Notes: generated by a model not told the origin, from the letters alone. Counted from the first letter of the stretch, positions 15,814 to 24,598 are shown. The stretch: DNA of 64,000 nt from Bradyrhizobium_A sp052115025 (GCF_052115025.1 NZ_JBFRFW010000012.1:124001-188000), one strand, 5' to 3'. A program made the numbers and translations.

Positions 15814-17120
15814 TGGCGCGGCCGAAAGTCCATGCGCCGCTGAACGTTTTCCTCAACGGCCGTCTTGTCGGCGTGCTCAGACGCGAAGCCAGCGGCGCGA
15901 TCGACTTTCGCTACGATCGGGACTGGCTGTCCTGGGACGCGACCTTTCCGATTTCGCTGTCGCTGCCGCTGCGCGAAGATCGCTATATCGGCGCGCCGGT
16001 CATCAACGTGTTCGACAATCTGCTGCCGGACAACGAGCCGATCCGCCGGCGCGTCGCGGAACGGGTCGGCGCGGCGGGCACGGACGCTTACAGCATGCTG
16101 TCCGCGCTCGGGCATGACTGCGTCGGCGCCCTCCAGTTCCTGCTGGATGGCAGCGATCCGGGCCCCGCGGGACAGGTCGACGGCAAAGCCGTCACCGACG
16201 CCGAGATCGCCGATCTCATTCAAAACCTCGCATCGGCGCCGCTCGGCATGGGAGCGGACGAGGACTTCAGAATCTCCATCGCCGGCGCACAGGACAAGAC
16301 GGCCCTGCTGCGCCGTGACGGCAAATGGTACAAGCCGGTCGGCACGACGGCGACGACCCATATTCTCAAACCCCAGATCGGGCGGCTGCCCAACGGCGTC
16401 GATCTGTCGAACAGCGTCGAGAACGAATATCTCTGCCTCAAGCTGCTGTCCGCGCTTCGCGTGCCGGCCGCACATGCCGAGATCGCCGATTTCGGCGATC
16501 GGCGAACACTCGTCGTCGAGCGTTTCGATCGGCGCTGGACGCGCGACCTGCGCCTGCTCCGACTGCCCCAGGAAGACTGCTGCCAGGCCCTCTCCGTGCC
16601 GCCGACCCGGAAGTACCAGTCGGATGGCGGCCCCGGGATCAGGGACATTCTGGAATTGCTGAAGGGCAGCGATACGCCGACCGAGGACCTCGCGACGGTG
16701 CTGCGAGGCGCCATCATCTTCTGGCTCATCGGCGCCACCGACGGTCACGCCAAGAACTTCAGCATTTTCCTCAGTCCTGGAGGACGCTTCCACCTCACGC
16801 CGCTGTACGACGTCGTCAGTGCCCAGCCGAGCCTGGACGCGAAGCAGGTTCAACCCAAGGCGTTCAAGCTCGCCATGTCGGTCGGCAGCTCACGACACGA
16901 TGCGGTGAATGAAATCGTGCCGCGCCATTTCATCCAGACCGCCCAAATGTCTGGCGTCGGAGCAAATGTGGTTCAATCCATCTTCACGGATTTGACGGAT
17001 GAACTCGAAGCAGCGTTCGCGCAGGTATTCGCAGCGCTGCCGAGCGGCTTCCCGGAAGACCTGACGAACGCGATACGCACCGGGGCGCTCCGCCGCGCCG
17101 CGCTCCTGGGCAAACACTGA
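15813..17120 (+). CDS. hipA: HipA-type Ser/Thr kinase toxin
   Basis: Toxin kinase of 435 aa; HipA of E. coli phosphorylates GltX and induces persistence. The N-terminal couple-HipA domain spans about 1-115 and the kinase domain 150-410. S155 in ISIAGAQDKTALL matches the autophosphorylated Ser150 loop; K186 in HILKP, D310/H312/N315 in GATDGHAKNFS and D333 in PLYDVVS match the ATP-, metal- and catalytic residues, so the enzyme looks active. Translationally coupled to hipB. Target in this organism is not readable from sequence. Confidence 0.94.
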   Translation: MARPKVHAPLNVFLNGRLVGVLRREASGAIDFRYDRDWLSWDATFPISLSLPLREDRYIGAPVINVFDNLLPDNEPIRRRVAERVGAAGTDAYSMLSALGHDCVGALQFLLDGSDPGPAGQVDGKAVTDAEIADLIQNLASAPLGMGADEDFRISIAGAQDKTALLRRDGKWYKPVGTTATTHILKPQIGRLPNGVDLSNSVENEYLCLKLLSALRVPAAHAEIADFGDRRTLVVERFDRRWTRDLRLLRLPQEDCCQALSVPPTRKYQSDGGPGIRDILELLKGSDTPTEDLATVLRGAIIFWLIGATDGHAKNFSIFLSPGGRFHLTPLYDVVSAQPSLDAKQVQPKAFKLAMSVGSSRHDAVNEIVPRHFIQTAQMSGVGANVVQSIFTDLTDELEAAFAQVFAALPSGFPEDLTNAIRTGALRRAALLGKH

Positions 17121-17150
17121 CGCCTGCGCAGGCGGCTTCGCCGTCGCGCC

Positions 17151-19028
17151 CTACCCGGCGCCGAGCGCGACCGCGACGTTGTAGGTGATGAGGCTCGCCA
17201 CATACGCCAGCGCGAACATGTAGCCGAAGGTCAGCGCCATCCAGCGCCAGCCGCCGGTCTCGCGCTTGATCACCGCCAGCGTCGAGGCGCATTGCGGCGC
17301 GAAGATGTACCAGGCGAGCAGCGACAGCGCGGTGGCGAGGCTCCACTGGGTCGCCAGCACCTGGCCGATCTGCTCGGCAGCTTCCTTGCCGCCCTCGATG
17401 GCGTAGACGGTGCCGAGCGAAGCCACCGCGACCTCGCGCGCCGCCATGCCCGGGATCAGCGCCACCGCGATCTGCCAGTTGAAGCCGAGCGGCGCCAGCA
17501 GCGGCTGCAGCGCGTGGCCGATGATGGCGGCGAGGCTGAAGTCGATGGCCGGCTCGGTGGCGCCCGCCGGCGGCCGCGGGAACGAGGCCAGGAACCAGAT
17601 CAGCACCATCATGGAGAAGATGGTGGTGCCGGCGCGGTACAGGAACATCTTCACCCGGGTGAAGATGCCGATGGCGATGCTCTTGAGCCGCGGCAGCTTG
17701 TAGTCCGGCAGCTCCAGCATGAACGGCGCCGGCGCGTAGTCGCGCAGCATGAAGAACTTGACCAGGAACGAGACGCCGAGCGCGCTGAAGATGCCGACCG
17801 CGTAGAGCCCGAACATCACGAGGCCCTGCAGGTTGACGAAGCCGAACACCAGCTTCGGCGGAATGAACGCCGAGATGATCAGGGTGTAGACGGGAATACG
17901 CGCCGAGCAGGTCATCAGCGGCGCGATCAGGATGGTGGTGAGGCGGTCGCGGCGGTTGTCGATCACCCGCGTCGCCATGATGCCGGGGATGGCGCAGGCG
18001 AAGCTCGACAGCAGCGGAATGAAGGCGCGGCCATGCAGCCCGGCGCCACCCATGATGCGGTCCATCAGGAACGCGGCGCGCGCCATGTAGCCGAAGTCTT
18101 CGAGCAGCAGGATGAACAGGAAGATGATGATGATCTGCGGCAGGAACACGATGACGCTGCCGACGCCGGAGATGACGCCGTTCTGCAGGAAACTCTGCAG
18201 CAGCCCCTCGGGCAGATAGTCGTGCACGAGGCCGCCGAGCGCATCGAAGCCGGACGACAGCAACTGCATCAACGGCTGGGCCCAGGCGAACACTGCCTGG
18301 AACATGACGAACAGGATCGCGATCAGCACGACGAGCCCGAACACCGGGTGCAGCACCACCGCGTCCACCTTCGTGGTCAGCGTGTCGGGCTTCACCGGCG
18401 CGCCGATGCACTCGGCGATGATGCGGTCGGCCTCGCGCTGGGCGGCGCGCATGTCGGCGATGCCAGGCGGAGCCCAGTTGCCCTCGGCCGCTGGCGCGCC
18501 CTGCGCGGCCGTGGCGTCGATCAGCTTGAGCAGGTCGTCGGTGCCGCCCTTGCGCACCGCGACCGCGGTGACCACCGGCACGCCAAGCCGTGCCGACAGC
18601 TTCTCGGTGTCGATGACAATGCCGCGGCGGCGCGCGATGTCCACCATGTTGAGCACCAGCACCAGCGGCCGTCCCGTGCGCTTCATCTCGATGACGAGAC
18701 GGATGGCGAGGCGCATGCTGGTGGAATCGGCAACGCACACCGCAAGGTCGGGCTGCTTCTCTCCCGCGAAACGGCCGAGCACGACGTCGCGGGTGATCTC
18801 CTCGTCCGGGCTGCGGCCGCGCAGCGAATAGGTGCCGGGCAGATCGACCAGGGTGATGTGGCGGCCGGCCGGGGTGATGAAGCCGCCGGACTTGCGCTCC
18901 ACCGTCACGCCGGGATAGTTCGCGACCTTCTGGCGGCTGCCGGTTAGGGCGTTGAAAAGCGAGGTCTTGCCGCTGTTCGGGGTCCCCACCAGGGCAAGGT
19001 GCAGGGAGCCGGCGCCATCGATCCGCAT
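17151..19028 (-). CDS. feoB: Ferrous iron transport protein B
   Basis: Inner-membrane Fe(II) transporter with a cytosolic G domain, 625 aa. G1 is GTPNSGKTSLFNALTG near residue 16, G3 DLPGTYSLRG, G4 NMVD; then nine or so membrane segments with Gate motifs including LLSSFACAIPGIMATR and MTCSARIPVY. Shorter than E. coli FeoB (773 aa), as usual in this group. The start is the ATG at 19028, 4 bp after the feoA stop; an upstream in-frame start would overlap feoA. No feoC seen. Confidence 0.96.
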   Translation of the reverse strand: MRIDGAGSLHLALVGTPNSGKTSLFNALTGSRQKVANYPGVTVERKSGGFITPAGRHITLVDLPGTYSLRGRSPDEEITRDVVLGRFAGEKQPDLAVCVADSTSMRLAIRLVIEMKRTGRPLVLVLNMVDIARRRGIVIDTEKLSARLGVPVVTAVAVRKGGTDDLLKLIDATAAQGAPAAEGNWAPPGIADMRAAQREADRIIAECIGAPVKPDTLTTKVDAVVLHPVFGLVVLIAILFVMFQAVFAWAQPLMQLLSSGFDALGGLVHDYLPEGLLQSFLQNGVISGVGSVIVFLPQIIIIFLFILLLEDFGYMARAAFLMDRIMGGAGLHGRAFIPLLSSFACAIPGIMATRVIDNRRDRLTTILIAPLMTCSARIPVYTLIISAFIPPKLVFGFVNLQGLVMFGLYAVGIFSALGVSFLVKFFMLRDYAPAPFMLELPDYKLPRLKSIAIGIFTRVKMFLYRAGTTIFSMMVLIWFLASFPRPPAGATEPAIDFSLAAIIGHALQPLLAPLGFNWQIAVALIPGMAAREVAVASLGTVYAIEGGKEAAEQIGQVLATQWSLATALSLLAWYIFAPQCASTLAVIKRETGGWRWMALTFGYMFALAYVASLITYNVAVALGAG

Positions 19029-19032
19029 CAGA

Positions 19033-19305
19033 TCATTCCACGACCACGGCCATTGCCTCGCGCCGGCGCAGCGCGACGGTGACGTTGTTGATCCGCACCG
19101 CGATCGGATCACGGCCGATCGCGCCTTCGTGCAGGATCTCGATCGCCGCGCCCTCGACGAAGCCGAACTCGATCAGCCGCTGCTCGAGCTCGCCTGCGTC
19201 GAGCGCCGAGGCCGACGCCGTGGTCTCGAGCGCAGCCACCACGCCGGTGAAGCCGCGCGCCGCATCGCCGAGCCGGCTGCGCTTGTCGTGACGATCTCTG
19301 GTCAT
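19033..19305 (-). CDS. feoA: Ferrous iron transport protein A
   Basis: Small SH3-like cytosolic protein (90 aa) needed for FeoB function. Core pattern LEQRLIEFGFVEGAAIEILHEGAIGRDPIAVRINNVTVALRRREA is the FeoA fold (residues about 35-85). It is the first gene of a two-gene operon and lies 66 bp downstream of an Irr/Fur-like box. Confidence 0.94.
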   Translation of the reverse strand: MTRDRHDKRSRLGDAARGFTGVVAALETTASASALDAGELEQRLIEFGFVEGAAIEILHEGAIGRDPIAVRINNVTVALRRREAMAVVVE

Positions 19306-19371
19306 GGCGTGTACGTCGCAGCCGCACCGTTGCCGGTCAAGCGCCGCGCCGCGGGTTGTGACCGCTTTCGC

Positions 19372-19386
19372 TTAGAATGATTATAA
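19372..19386. promoter_or_regulatory. Irr/ICE- or Fur-like box upstream of feoAB
   Basis: TTAGAATGATTATAA is a near palindrome, one base away from TTAGAA-N3-TTCTAA, the iron control element bound by Irr in rhizobia; Fur-type binding is an alternative. It is 67 bp upstream of the feoA start codon, a sensible operator position. Confidence 0.55.
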
Positions 19387-19639
19387 GGCTGTCAACGGCT
19401 TGCCGCAGCGGCGTGTCCCGGCCGGCGCTTTCGGGCCGATCAGCCGGCGCGGGCCGGCCGGAGAAACGGCACGACCACGGTCCCGGCCCTCGTAAGCTCT
19501 CGGCGCCTCTTTAAAAAAAGCGCGCCGTTTCAAACAATTAACCTCGGGATCCAGCCGCGCCGCGGGAACCGCGGCTCGCCGCTGGCGTTGTTGCCCGCAA
19601 ACCCCCGGCCGCGACCGGCAGGTGATGAAGGGGTTGGGC
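19387..19639. other. Divergent intergenic region feoA / YbdK-like ligase
   Basis: With the iron box this makes a 334-bp gene-free stretch. It contains an A-tract (TTTAAAAAAAGCG at about 19511) and probable promoters for both directions. A reverse frame at 19381-19641 has no protein-like composition and was not called. Confidence 0.4.
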
Positions 19640-20893
19640 ATGGCGTTTCACGATCTCAAGGCCCTGATGCTGGGCGCGAGCGCCGACCGCAAGCACATCG
19701 TGCTGCGCACCGACACGCCGTGGCGCGGGCCGGATGCGGCGTTTACCTTCGGCATCGAGGAGGAGTACTTCCTCGCCGACGCCGAGACCTTCGAGACGCC
19801 GGAATTCACCCCCGAGGGCCTGTTCGAGGCGGCCGGCTTCGCCACCGGCGGCCAGAGCACCCGTGAGTTCATCCAGGCCCAGGTCGAGATCGCGACCAAC
19901 GTCCACGCCTCGCTCCGCGACGCCCGCGCCGAACTCGCCTTCCTGCGTCGGGAGGTCGGCCGGGTCGCGGCGCAATACGGCCTCGTCATCATGGCCTGCG
20001 GCACCCACCCGACCGCGATGTGGAGCCGGATGAACCCGACGCCCCGGGCACGCTATGTCGACATGATGGATGACCTGCAGATGATCGGCCGCCGCGACCT
20101 CGTGTGCGGCATGCATGTCCATGTCCAGCTGCCCGATCCCGCCCGCCGCGTCGAGGTGATGCGGCGCATGACGCCATATCTCCCGCTGTTCGTGGCGCTG
20201 TCGGCGTCGTCGCCGTTCTGGCACAGCCGCGACACCGGGCTGAAGGCCTACCGCCTCGCCGCCTATGACGAGCTGCCGCGCAGCGGCATCCCCGACCTGT
20301 TCGAGAGCGAGCAGGCCTATGCCGACTATGTGGAGGCCATGGTGCGCGGCGGCGCGATCGCCGATCCCAGCTACATCTGGTGGATGGCCCGCCCCTCGGC
20401 GCGGCGGCCGACGCTGGAGCTGCGCGCCTGCGACTGCTGCACCCGGATCGAAGACGCGCTGGCGCTCGCCGCGCTGTACCGCGCATTGGCGCGGCGGCTC
20501 ACCCTCGATCCACAGATCAATGCCGACCTCACCGCGCTCGATCGCGCGCTCGCGGTCGAGAACAAATGGCGGGCGCAGCGCTTCGGCGTGCAGGGCTCGT
20601 TCGTGACGCGCAGCGACGCGGTCGCGGTCAGCGATCTCGTCGATGACCTGCTGGCGCTGGTCGCGATGGATGCGATCGCGCTCGACTGCGTCGATGAGGT
20701 CGAGCACTGCCGCGCCATCGTCCGCGACGGCACCGCCGCCGACGGCCAGATCGCGGTGTTCCGCGAGGCGAACCGCGCGCCGGTGGTCGGCGCACCGCTG
20801 ACGCAGGTGGCACGCTGGATCGCCGGCACCACGCTGCAGGAGCATGCGCCGCAGCAGGCCGCCCGCCGCGTGCACATCCCCGCCCCGAAATGA
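19640..20893 (+). CDS. YbdK-type carboxylate-amine ligase (GCS2 family)
   Basis: ATP-dependent carboxylate-amine ligase of 417 aa, related to glutamate-cysteine ligase 2; E. coli YbdK has weak glutamate-cysteine ligase activity. Visible features: FGIEEEYFLAD near residue 30 (metal-binding Glu residues), GMHVHVQ, and ELRACDCCTRIEDALALAALYRAL. Starts possible at GTG 19622, ATG 19625 and ATG 19640; the last has AAGGGG six bases upstream. The natural substrates are not known from sequence. A GNAT remnant and a repeat follow. Confidence 0.88.
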   Translation: MAFHDLKALMLGASADRKHIVLRTDTPWRGPDAAFTFGIEEEYFLADAETFETPEFTPEGLFEAAGFATGGQSTREFIQAQVEIATNVHASLRDARAELAFLRREVGRVAAQYGLVIMACGTHPTAMWSRMNPTPRARYVDMMDDLQMIGRRDLVCGMHVHVQLPDPARRVEVMRRMTPYLPLFVALSASSPFWHSRDTGLKAYRLAAYDELPRSGIPDLFESEQAYADYVEAMVRGGAIADPSYIWWMARPSARRPTLELRACDCCTRIEDALALAALYRALARRLTLDPQINADLTALDRALAVENKWRAQRFGVQGSFVTRSDAVAVSDLVDDLLALVAMDAIALDCVDEVEHCRAIVRDGTAADGQIAVFREANRAPVVGAPLTQVARWIAGTTLQEHAPQQAARRVHIPAPK

Positions 20894-20970
20894 TGCCGTG
20901 ATGCTCCGCGATGATGCTCCAGGACGTCGGGCAATACGCGCCCCGATCGCCGCGATGCATGCGGCGTCCG

Positions 20971-21046
20971 AGAGCATTTCCGAGCGAAGCATGCCCCGGA
21001 CGTGATCAGGGGGCACCGGTTCGCGTGAAGACACGCGCCGAACACA
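20971..21046. repeat. Dispersed AGAGCATTTTCGAGCG intergenic repeat, copy 2
   Basis: AGAGCATTTCCGAGCG, CATGCCCCGGACGTGATC and CACCGGTTCGCGTGAAGACA align with copy 1 at 13701. It lies directly next to the truncated GNAT gene and may mark the rearrangement that removed its 5' part or simply its 3' flank. Confidence 0.8.
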
Positions 21047-21049
21047 AGA

Positions 21050-21241
21050 TTAGAACATCAGCGCCATCAGCACCTCGTTGCGACAGCCGGTCTCGGTCTT
21101 GAGCGCGCGCGGCTCGACGCCGTAGGCGGCGAAGCCGAGCTTGCGGTAGAGCGCGAGCGCGGCGGCGTTGCCCTCGACCACCGCCAGCGTCAGTTGCTCG
21201 ACCGACAGCCCCCACACGCCCTGTGCATGGCAAACGCCGCC
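21050..21241 (-). pseudogene. C-terminal remnant of a GNAT acetyltransferase gene
   Basis: Reading leftward from 21241 to a TAA at 21050 gives about 63 residues typical of the C-terminal half of a GNAT enzyme: GVWGLSVEQLTLAVVEGN, then AAALALYRKLGFAAYGVEP and ALKTETGCRNEVLMALMF. The N-terminal half with the acetyl-CoA loop is absent: the frame runs directly into the stop region of the ICMT-like gene at 21247, and there is no start codon. So the gene was cut, most likely by deletion when the ICMT-like gene came to lie here. Confidence is high that it is GNAT-derived and low that it is expressed. Confidence 0.75.
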
Positions 21242-21246
21242 GGCCG

Positions 21247-21939
21247 CTACCAGACGCCCGGGACGAGGCGCCAGCGCACCCGCTCCGCATAGGCGTCATA
21301 GCCCGCAAGTCCCTCGCGCAGGGCCTTCTCCTCGATCGGAATGCGGATGCAGAACATCAGCGACAGCCCGACGGCGATCACAACGCCCCACCATGAGCCG
21401 AGCAGCAGCGCGATGCCGACGAACACGAACAGCATGCCCGAATACATCGGATGGCGGACGAACGCATAGGGACCGGAGGAGATCACGGTCTGCTGGCGCT
21501 CATGCTGGATCTTGACCACCGGCGCGGCAAAGCTGTTCTCGCGCATCACGCGGTAGGCGAGCCAGCCGCCGAACACCAGCGCCACGCCGCCGGCCACCTG
21601 CAGCCACGCCGGCATGTGCGACCAGCCGAGGCGCATGACATCGACACCCATCACCACCAGCCACACCAGCAGGACGCAGCACAGCGCGACGACGAAGATC
21701 TTGTCGGCGCGCGGCTGCTCGCGCTGGAACAGCGAGCCGGTGCGCTCGGCGACCAAAGCCGGATCGTGCCGCACCATGGCGATGCCGCCCCAGATGCCGA
21801 ACACGATCATGCCGAGAATGAAGAGCCAGGCGGCCGGCCAGTGCCACGTGCCGGCACCGAGAAACAGCAGCGCGCCCATCGCGCCGAACCACACCACGGT
21901 CTGAACGACGATCCTGGTGATCAGTAATGCCTTGCTCAT
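21247..21939 (-). CDS. ICMT-like membrane methyltransferase
   Basis: Integral membrane protein of 230 aa with about five helices and the C-terminal signature of the isoprenylcysteine carboxyl methyltransferase / phospholipid methyltransferase family: GPYAFVRHPMYSGMLF and RIPIEEKALREGLAGYDAYAERVRWRLVPGVW. These bind S-adenosylmethionine at the membrane face. Divergent from a tetR gene with a perfect palindrome between, so its expression is probably inducible. Substrate unknown. Confidence 0.85.
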   Translation of the reverse strand: MSKALLITRIVVQTVVWFGAMGALLFLGAGTWHWPAAWLFILGMIVFGIWGGIAMVRHDPALVAERTGSLFQREQPRADKIFVVALCCVLLVWLVVMGVDVMRLGWSHMPAWLQVAGGVALVFGGWLAYRVMRENSFAAPVVKIQHERQQTVISSGPYAFVRHPMYSGMLFVFVGIALLLGSWWGVVIAVGLSLMFCIRIPIEEKALREGLAGYDAYAERVRWRLVPGVW

Positions 21940-22109
21940 GACGCACCTCTTTGTCTGACGGTCCGGCAGCGCGCGGCGGCCGTCCTATCGGGACGTTTTC
22001 CTTCGAAACAAGTCGCTCGAAACCCGGGATCGGCGCCGTGCGCGCGGCCAGCGCGCATCACGAACGCCGCGACAACGAGGTTGCCGCAGACCGACCATCA
22101 GTCTATTAT

Positions 22110-22126
22110 ACCGACCATTGGTCGGT
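22110..22126. promoter_or_regulatory. TetR operator between ICMT-like gene and tetR
   Basis: Perfect palindrome ACCGACCA-T-TGGTCGGT. A second, partial copy (ACCGACCATCAGTC) lies 20 bp to the left at about 22090-22103. Both sit in the divergent promoter region. Confidence 0.82.
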
Positions 22127-22225
22127 CAGACAACCCCGCCCCTTTGGCGCCGCCCCCTGCCAGGACAGGCGCCCTGACTTGTCTTAAGCTCCTGCCCCGG
22201 ACTCTCGTCCTGTTTTGGAGGTGCC

Positions 22226-23002
22226 TTGCCCCGCGTCGTCAAACATCCGGAGGTTCGCCGCAACGAGCTGCTCGACTGCGCCCAGGGGCTGTTCCTCGCC
22301 CGCGGGTACGAGCAGGCGAGCCTCAACGACGTCATCGCGGCGGCTGGGGTTTCCAAGGGCGCGTTCTATCACTACTTCTCGTCCAAGGAGGCGCTGCTCG
22401 AGGCGCTCGCCGAGCGCTTCGCCCGCGCGGCGCTGGAACGCGTGCGGGACGTGCTGGACGCGCCCGGCCTCGATGCACTGGCGCGCCTCAATGCGCTGAT
22501 GGCGCGGCTGCGGCAGAACAAGGTCGAGCACGCGGTCACCGAGTGGGCGCTGTTCGAAACCTTGTTCCGCCCTGAGAACCAGGTGTTGTTCCACCGCATC
22601 AATGTCGCGGCCGGCGCGCTGTTTCACCCGCTGCTGACCACGATCATCACCGAGGGCGTCGCCGGCGGCGTCTTCCATACCTTCGATCCTGCCGGCGTCG
22701 CCGACATGATCATGCAGCTCGGCGGCGCGACGCGCGGCCTCGTCGCCGACATCGTCAGCGAGATCAAGGACGGCCGCGCGTCGACCAGGACGGCGATCCG
22801 CAGGCTCGAGCAGCGCATTCATCTCTACGAGATCGCGCTCGACCGCGTGCTCGGCCTCCCCGACGGCAGCATCAAGCTGACGGCGCCAGGCTATCTGCGC
22901 CTGCTGATGACCGCGCGCCACCACGCGCTGGCCGGCTCCAAGGTCGCGCCCAGGCCCGCCCGGAAGCAGCCGGGGACGCGGCGCGTCGCCGCTCGCCGGT
23001 AA
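22226..23002 (+). CDS. TetR-family repressor (TTG start)
   Basis: Regulator of 258 aa. The helix-turn-helix covers about residues 10-55 with ASLNDVIAAAGVSKGAFYHYFSSKEALL; the C-terminal domain is longer than usual and ends in a basic tail. The start is TTG 22226 preceded by TGGAGG at 22216-22221. It probably binds the palindrome upstream and controls itself and the divergent methyltransferase. Confidence 0.9.
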   Translation: MPRVVKHPEVRRNELLDCAQGLFLARGYEQASLNDVIAAAGVSKGAFYHYFSSKEALLEALAERFARAALERVRDVLDAPGLDALARLNALMARLRQNKVEHAVTEWALFETLFRPENQVLFHRINVAAGALFHPLLTTIITEGVAGGVFHTFDPAGVADMIMQLGGATRGLVADIVSEIKDGRASTRTAIRRLEQRIHLYEIALDRVLGLPDGSIKLTAPGYLRLLMTARHHALAGSKVAPRPARKQPGTRRVAARR

Positions 23003-23074
23003 ATCGCTTCCAGCCATTTCCGCCCGCGATCGAAAGCGCCTGGCCCGCGCGCGAGAGAGCAGCCGGCCCGGACA

Positions 23075-23581
23075 TCAGGCGATCTCCGCCATCATCACAA
23101 TCGACACCTGCTCGAACCGATTGCGCTCGAAGAAGTGGTGGGCGTCGTGGTTGTCCTTGCCGCTTTCGAGATAGGCCCGCCTGATGCCGCGGCCCTTCGC
23201 CCGGGCGAAGATCCAGTCGAGGAATCCCTGCCCGATGCCATGGCCACGCAGATGCCGCGCGATCGCGATATCCTCGACGACAACGAACGGATGCGGCACG
23301 TCCTCGGTAAAAGCGACGAACGCAATGCCGGCCAGTTTGCCCTCGACATACGCGGCGGCGACCTTGCGATCCGGCATGGCGGCGACACCGACGCGCTCGC
23401 CGATCTCGGAGCGCAGGATTTGGGCCAGTCGCGGAGACCAGCGCCCGACGGCATCGGCACGCCCGAACTGGAGTTCCGAATGGGAAATATATGAAGACGT
23501 GATGTTGTCGGCAAAGAAGCGCGCCAGATCATCGACGGAACTCGCATCGTCGCACCACGAAAATTCAGGCCCGCCCGTCAT
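23075..23581 (-). CDS. GNAT-family N-acetyltransferase
   Basis: Acetyltransferase of 168 aa. The acetyl-CoA-binding region is VVEDIAIARHLRGHGIGQGFLDWIFARAKGRGIRRAYLESG with the Q/R-x-x-G-x-G/A loop as RGHGIGQG; the tail DNHDAHHFFERNRFEQVS is typical. The start is the ATG at 23581, five bases after GGAGG; a start nine codons earlier lacks this. It lies 51 bp after an XRE-GNAT fusion gene on the same strand and may be co-transcribed. Acceptor unknown. Confidence 0.87.
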   Translation of the reverse strand: MTGGPEFSWCDDASSVDDLARFFADNITSSYISHSELQFGRADAVGRWSPRLAQILRSEIGERVGVAAMPDRKVAAAYVEGKLAGIAFVAFTEDVPHPFVVVEDIAIARHLRGHGIGQGFLDWIFARAKGRGIRRAYLESGKDNHDAHHFFERNRFEQVSIVMMAEIA

Positions 23582-23632
23582 TTCATCCTCCAATCCCGAC
23601 GACATCACGCACTCCGGCAGATATCGACCCGT

Positions 23633-24598
23633 CTATTCCAGCAGCCCGGACTGCACCCGCTTTCGCAGGCCCTTCACGCGTGCGAAGAATTCGTGCCCGA
23701 CCAGCAGATTTCTAACCTTTGGCAAGCTCGTGGCCTTGCTGAAGCGCGGTTTCCGGACGACGTCCGAGGGGCTCTCGAGCTTGAAATTGAACAGGCGATT
23801 GAGCAGGCGGGAGCCGATCGCGGTCGTGCCCTCCGAGACGATGACGATTTCCCGTTCGCGCAAGGCCGATGCATTGCTTTCGATCCAGCGCGCGAGGCTG
23901 TACCCGAGGACGCTCGGCAGGTGGGTGTGGAGGCTGCGCCCCCTGAACGACGACGACAAGCCCGACAGATACCAGTACTGGCTGCTGTCGCGGGCGATCT
24001 CGCCGGGATCGAGCTCGAACTCGCCGCTCGCGTGCCGGATGAAATCCTTGACCCAGGTCTTCTTCACCGGGAACAGCCCAATGACCGCGAACGGCTCGTT
24101 GTTCAGCGACGAGCACAGGAAGCCGTTGGCATGAGCCTTCCACCATCCCTCGAACAGCTCGAAGGAGATGTCGGGAACGACATTTCCGCTTTCATCGACA
24201 TAGGCCCGCTCGTCGAAGGCGTAGACCTTACGCAATTGCTCGGGGCTCGTGATCGGTATCCCATACTCTGCGCCACTCATGTTGGTCTCTCGTTCGGATT
24301 CGGTTGCGGAGGTCCCGCCGAGCCGCAGCAGCCGCTTCACTTCGGTCGGGTAGCCCAGATTCAAGAGCTTCAGCGCGTCGCCGTCGGGAAGGCCGCGGGC
24401 CTGCAGGACGCCGCAATACTCGATCAGCCGGTCGAGCGGCGGCTTGATCTCCCCGGTCTCCCAGCGCGTCACCGTGTCCTGGCTGGAGCCCAGCGAACGA
24501 GCCATCGCAACAGCGCTGAAGCGAGGGCTCTGTGACCGCGTGTTCTCCCTGGCCAGCCGCATTTGTCGACCCAGCTCTTTGTTGTGCACGCGTGACAT
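23633..24598 (-). CDS. XRE helix-turn-helix protein fused to a GNAT-like domain
   Basis: Protein of 321 aa. Residues about 5-75 form an XRE/Cro helix-turn-helix (ELGRQMRLARENTRSQSPRF, then SLGSSQDTVTRWETGEIKPP). After a linker, residues 110-300 look like a GNAT-type acyltransferase fold: GFLCSSLNNEPFAVIGLFPV, YWYLSGLSSSFRG, HLPSVLGYSLARWIE and EGTTAIGSRLLNRLFNFKL, the last resembling the GNAT strand-helix before the LGF-like turn. The canonical acetyl-CoA loop is degenerate, so it may bind rather than catalyse. Codon use is less GC-rich than in neighbours, suggesting acquisition. Likely a regulator whose output is linked to a small acylated ligand. Start is the ATG at 24598. Confidence 0.7.
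   Translation of the reverse strand: MSRVHNKELGRQMRLARENTRSQSPRFSAVAMARSLGSSQDTVTRWETGEIKPPLDRLIEYCGVLQARGLPDGDALKLLNLGYPTEVKRLLRLGGTSATESERETNMSGAEYGIPITSPEQLRKVYAFDERAYVDESGNVVPDISFELFEGWWKAHANGFLCSSLNNEPFAVIGLFPVKKTWVKDFIRHASGEFELDPGEIARDSSQYWYLSGLSSSFRGRSLHTHLPSVLGYSLARWIESNASALREREIVIVSEGTTAIGSRLLNRLFNFKLESPSDVVRKPRFSKATSLPKVRNLLVGHEFFARVKGLRKRVQSGLLE

Noticed and set aside
17121..17134. Perfect palindrome CGCCTGCGCAGGCG between hipA and feoB
   Set aside because: Short, no T-run; could be a weak bidirectional terminator but also chance in GC-rich DNA.
17292..18947. 551-codon + frame over feoB
   Set aside because: Shadow frame made of Gln/His/Arg/Asp; feoB on the minus strand is unmistakable.
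19381..19641. 86-codon reverse frame between feoA and the YbdK-like gene
   Set aside because: Overlaps the iron box and start region, Arg/Pro-rich, no ribosome site.
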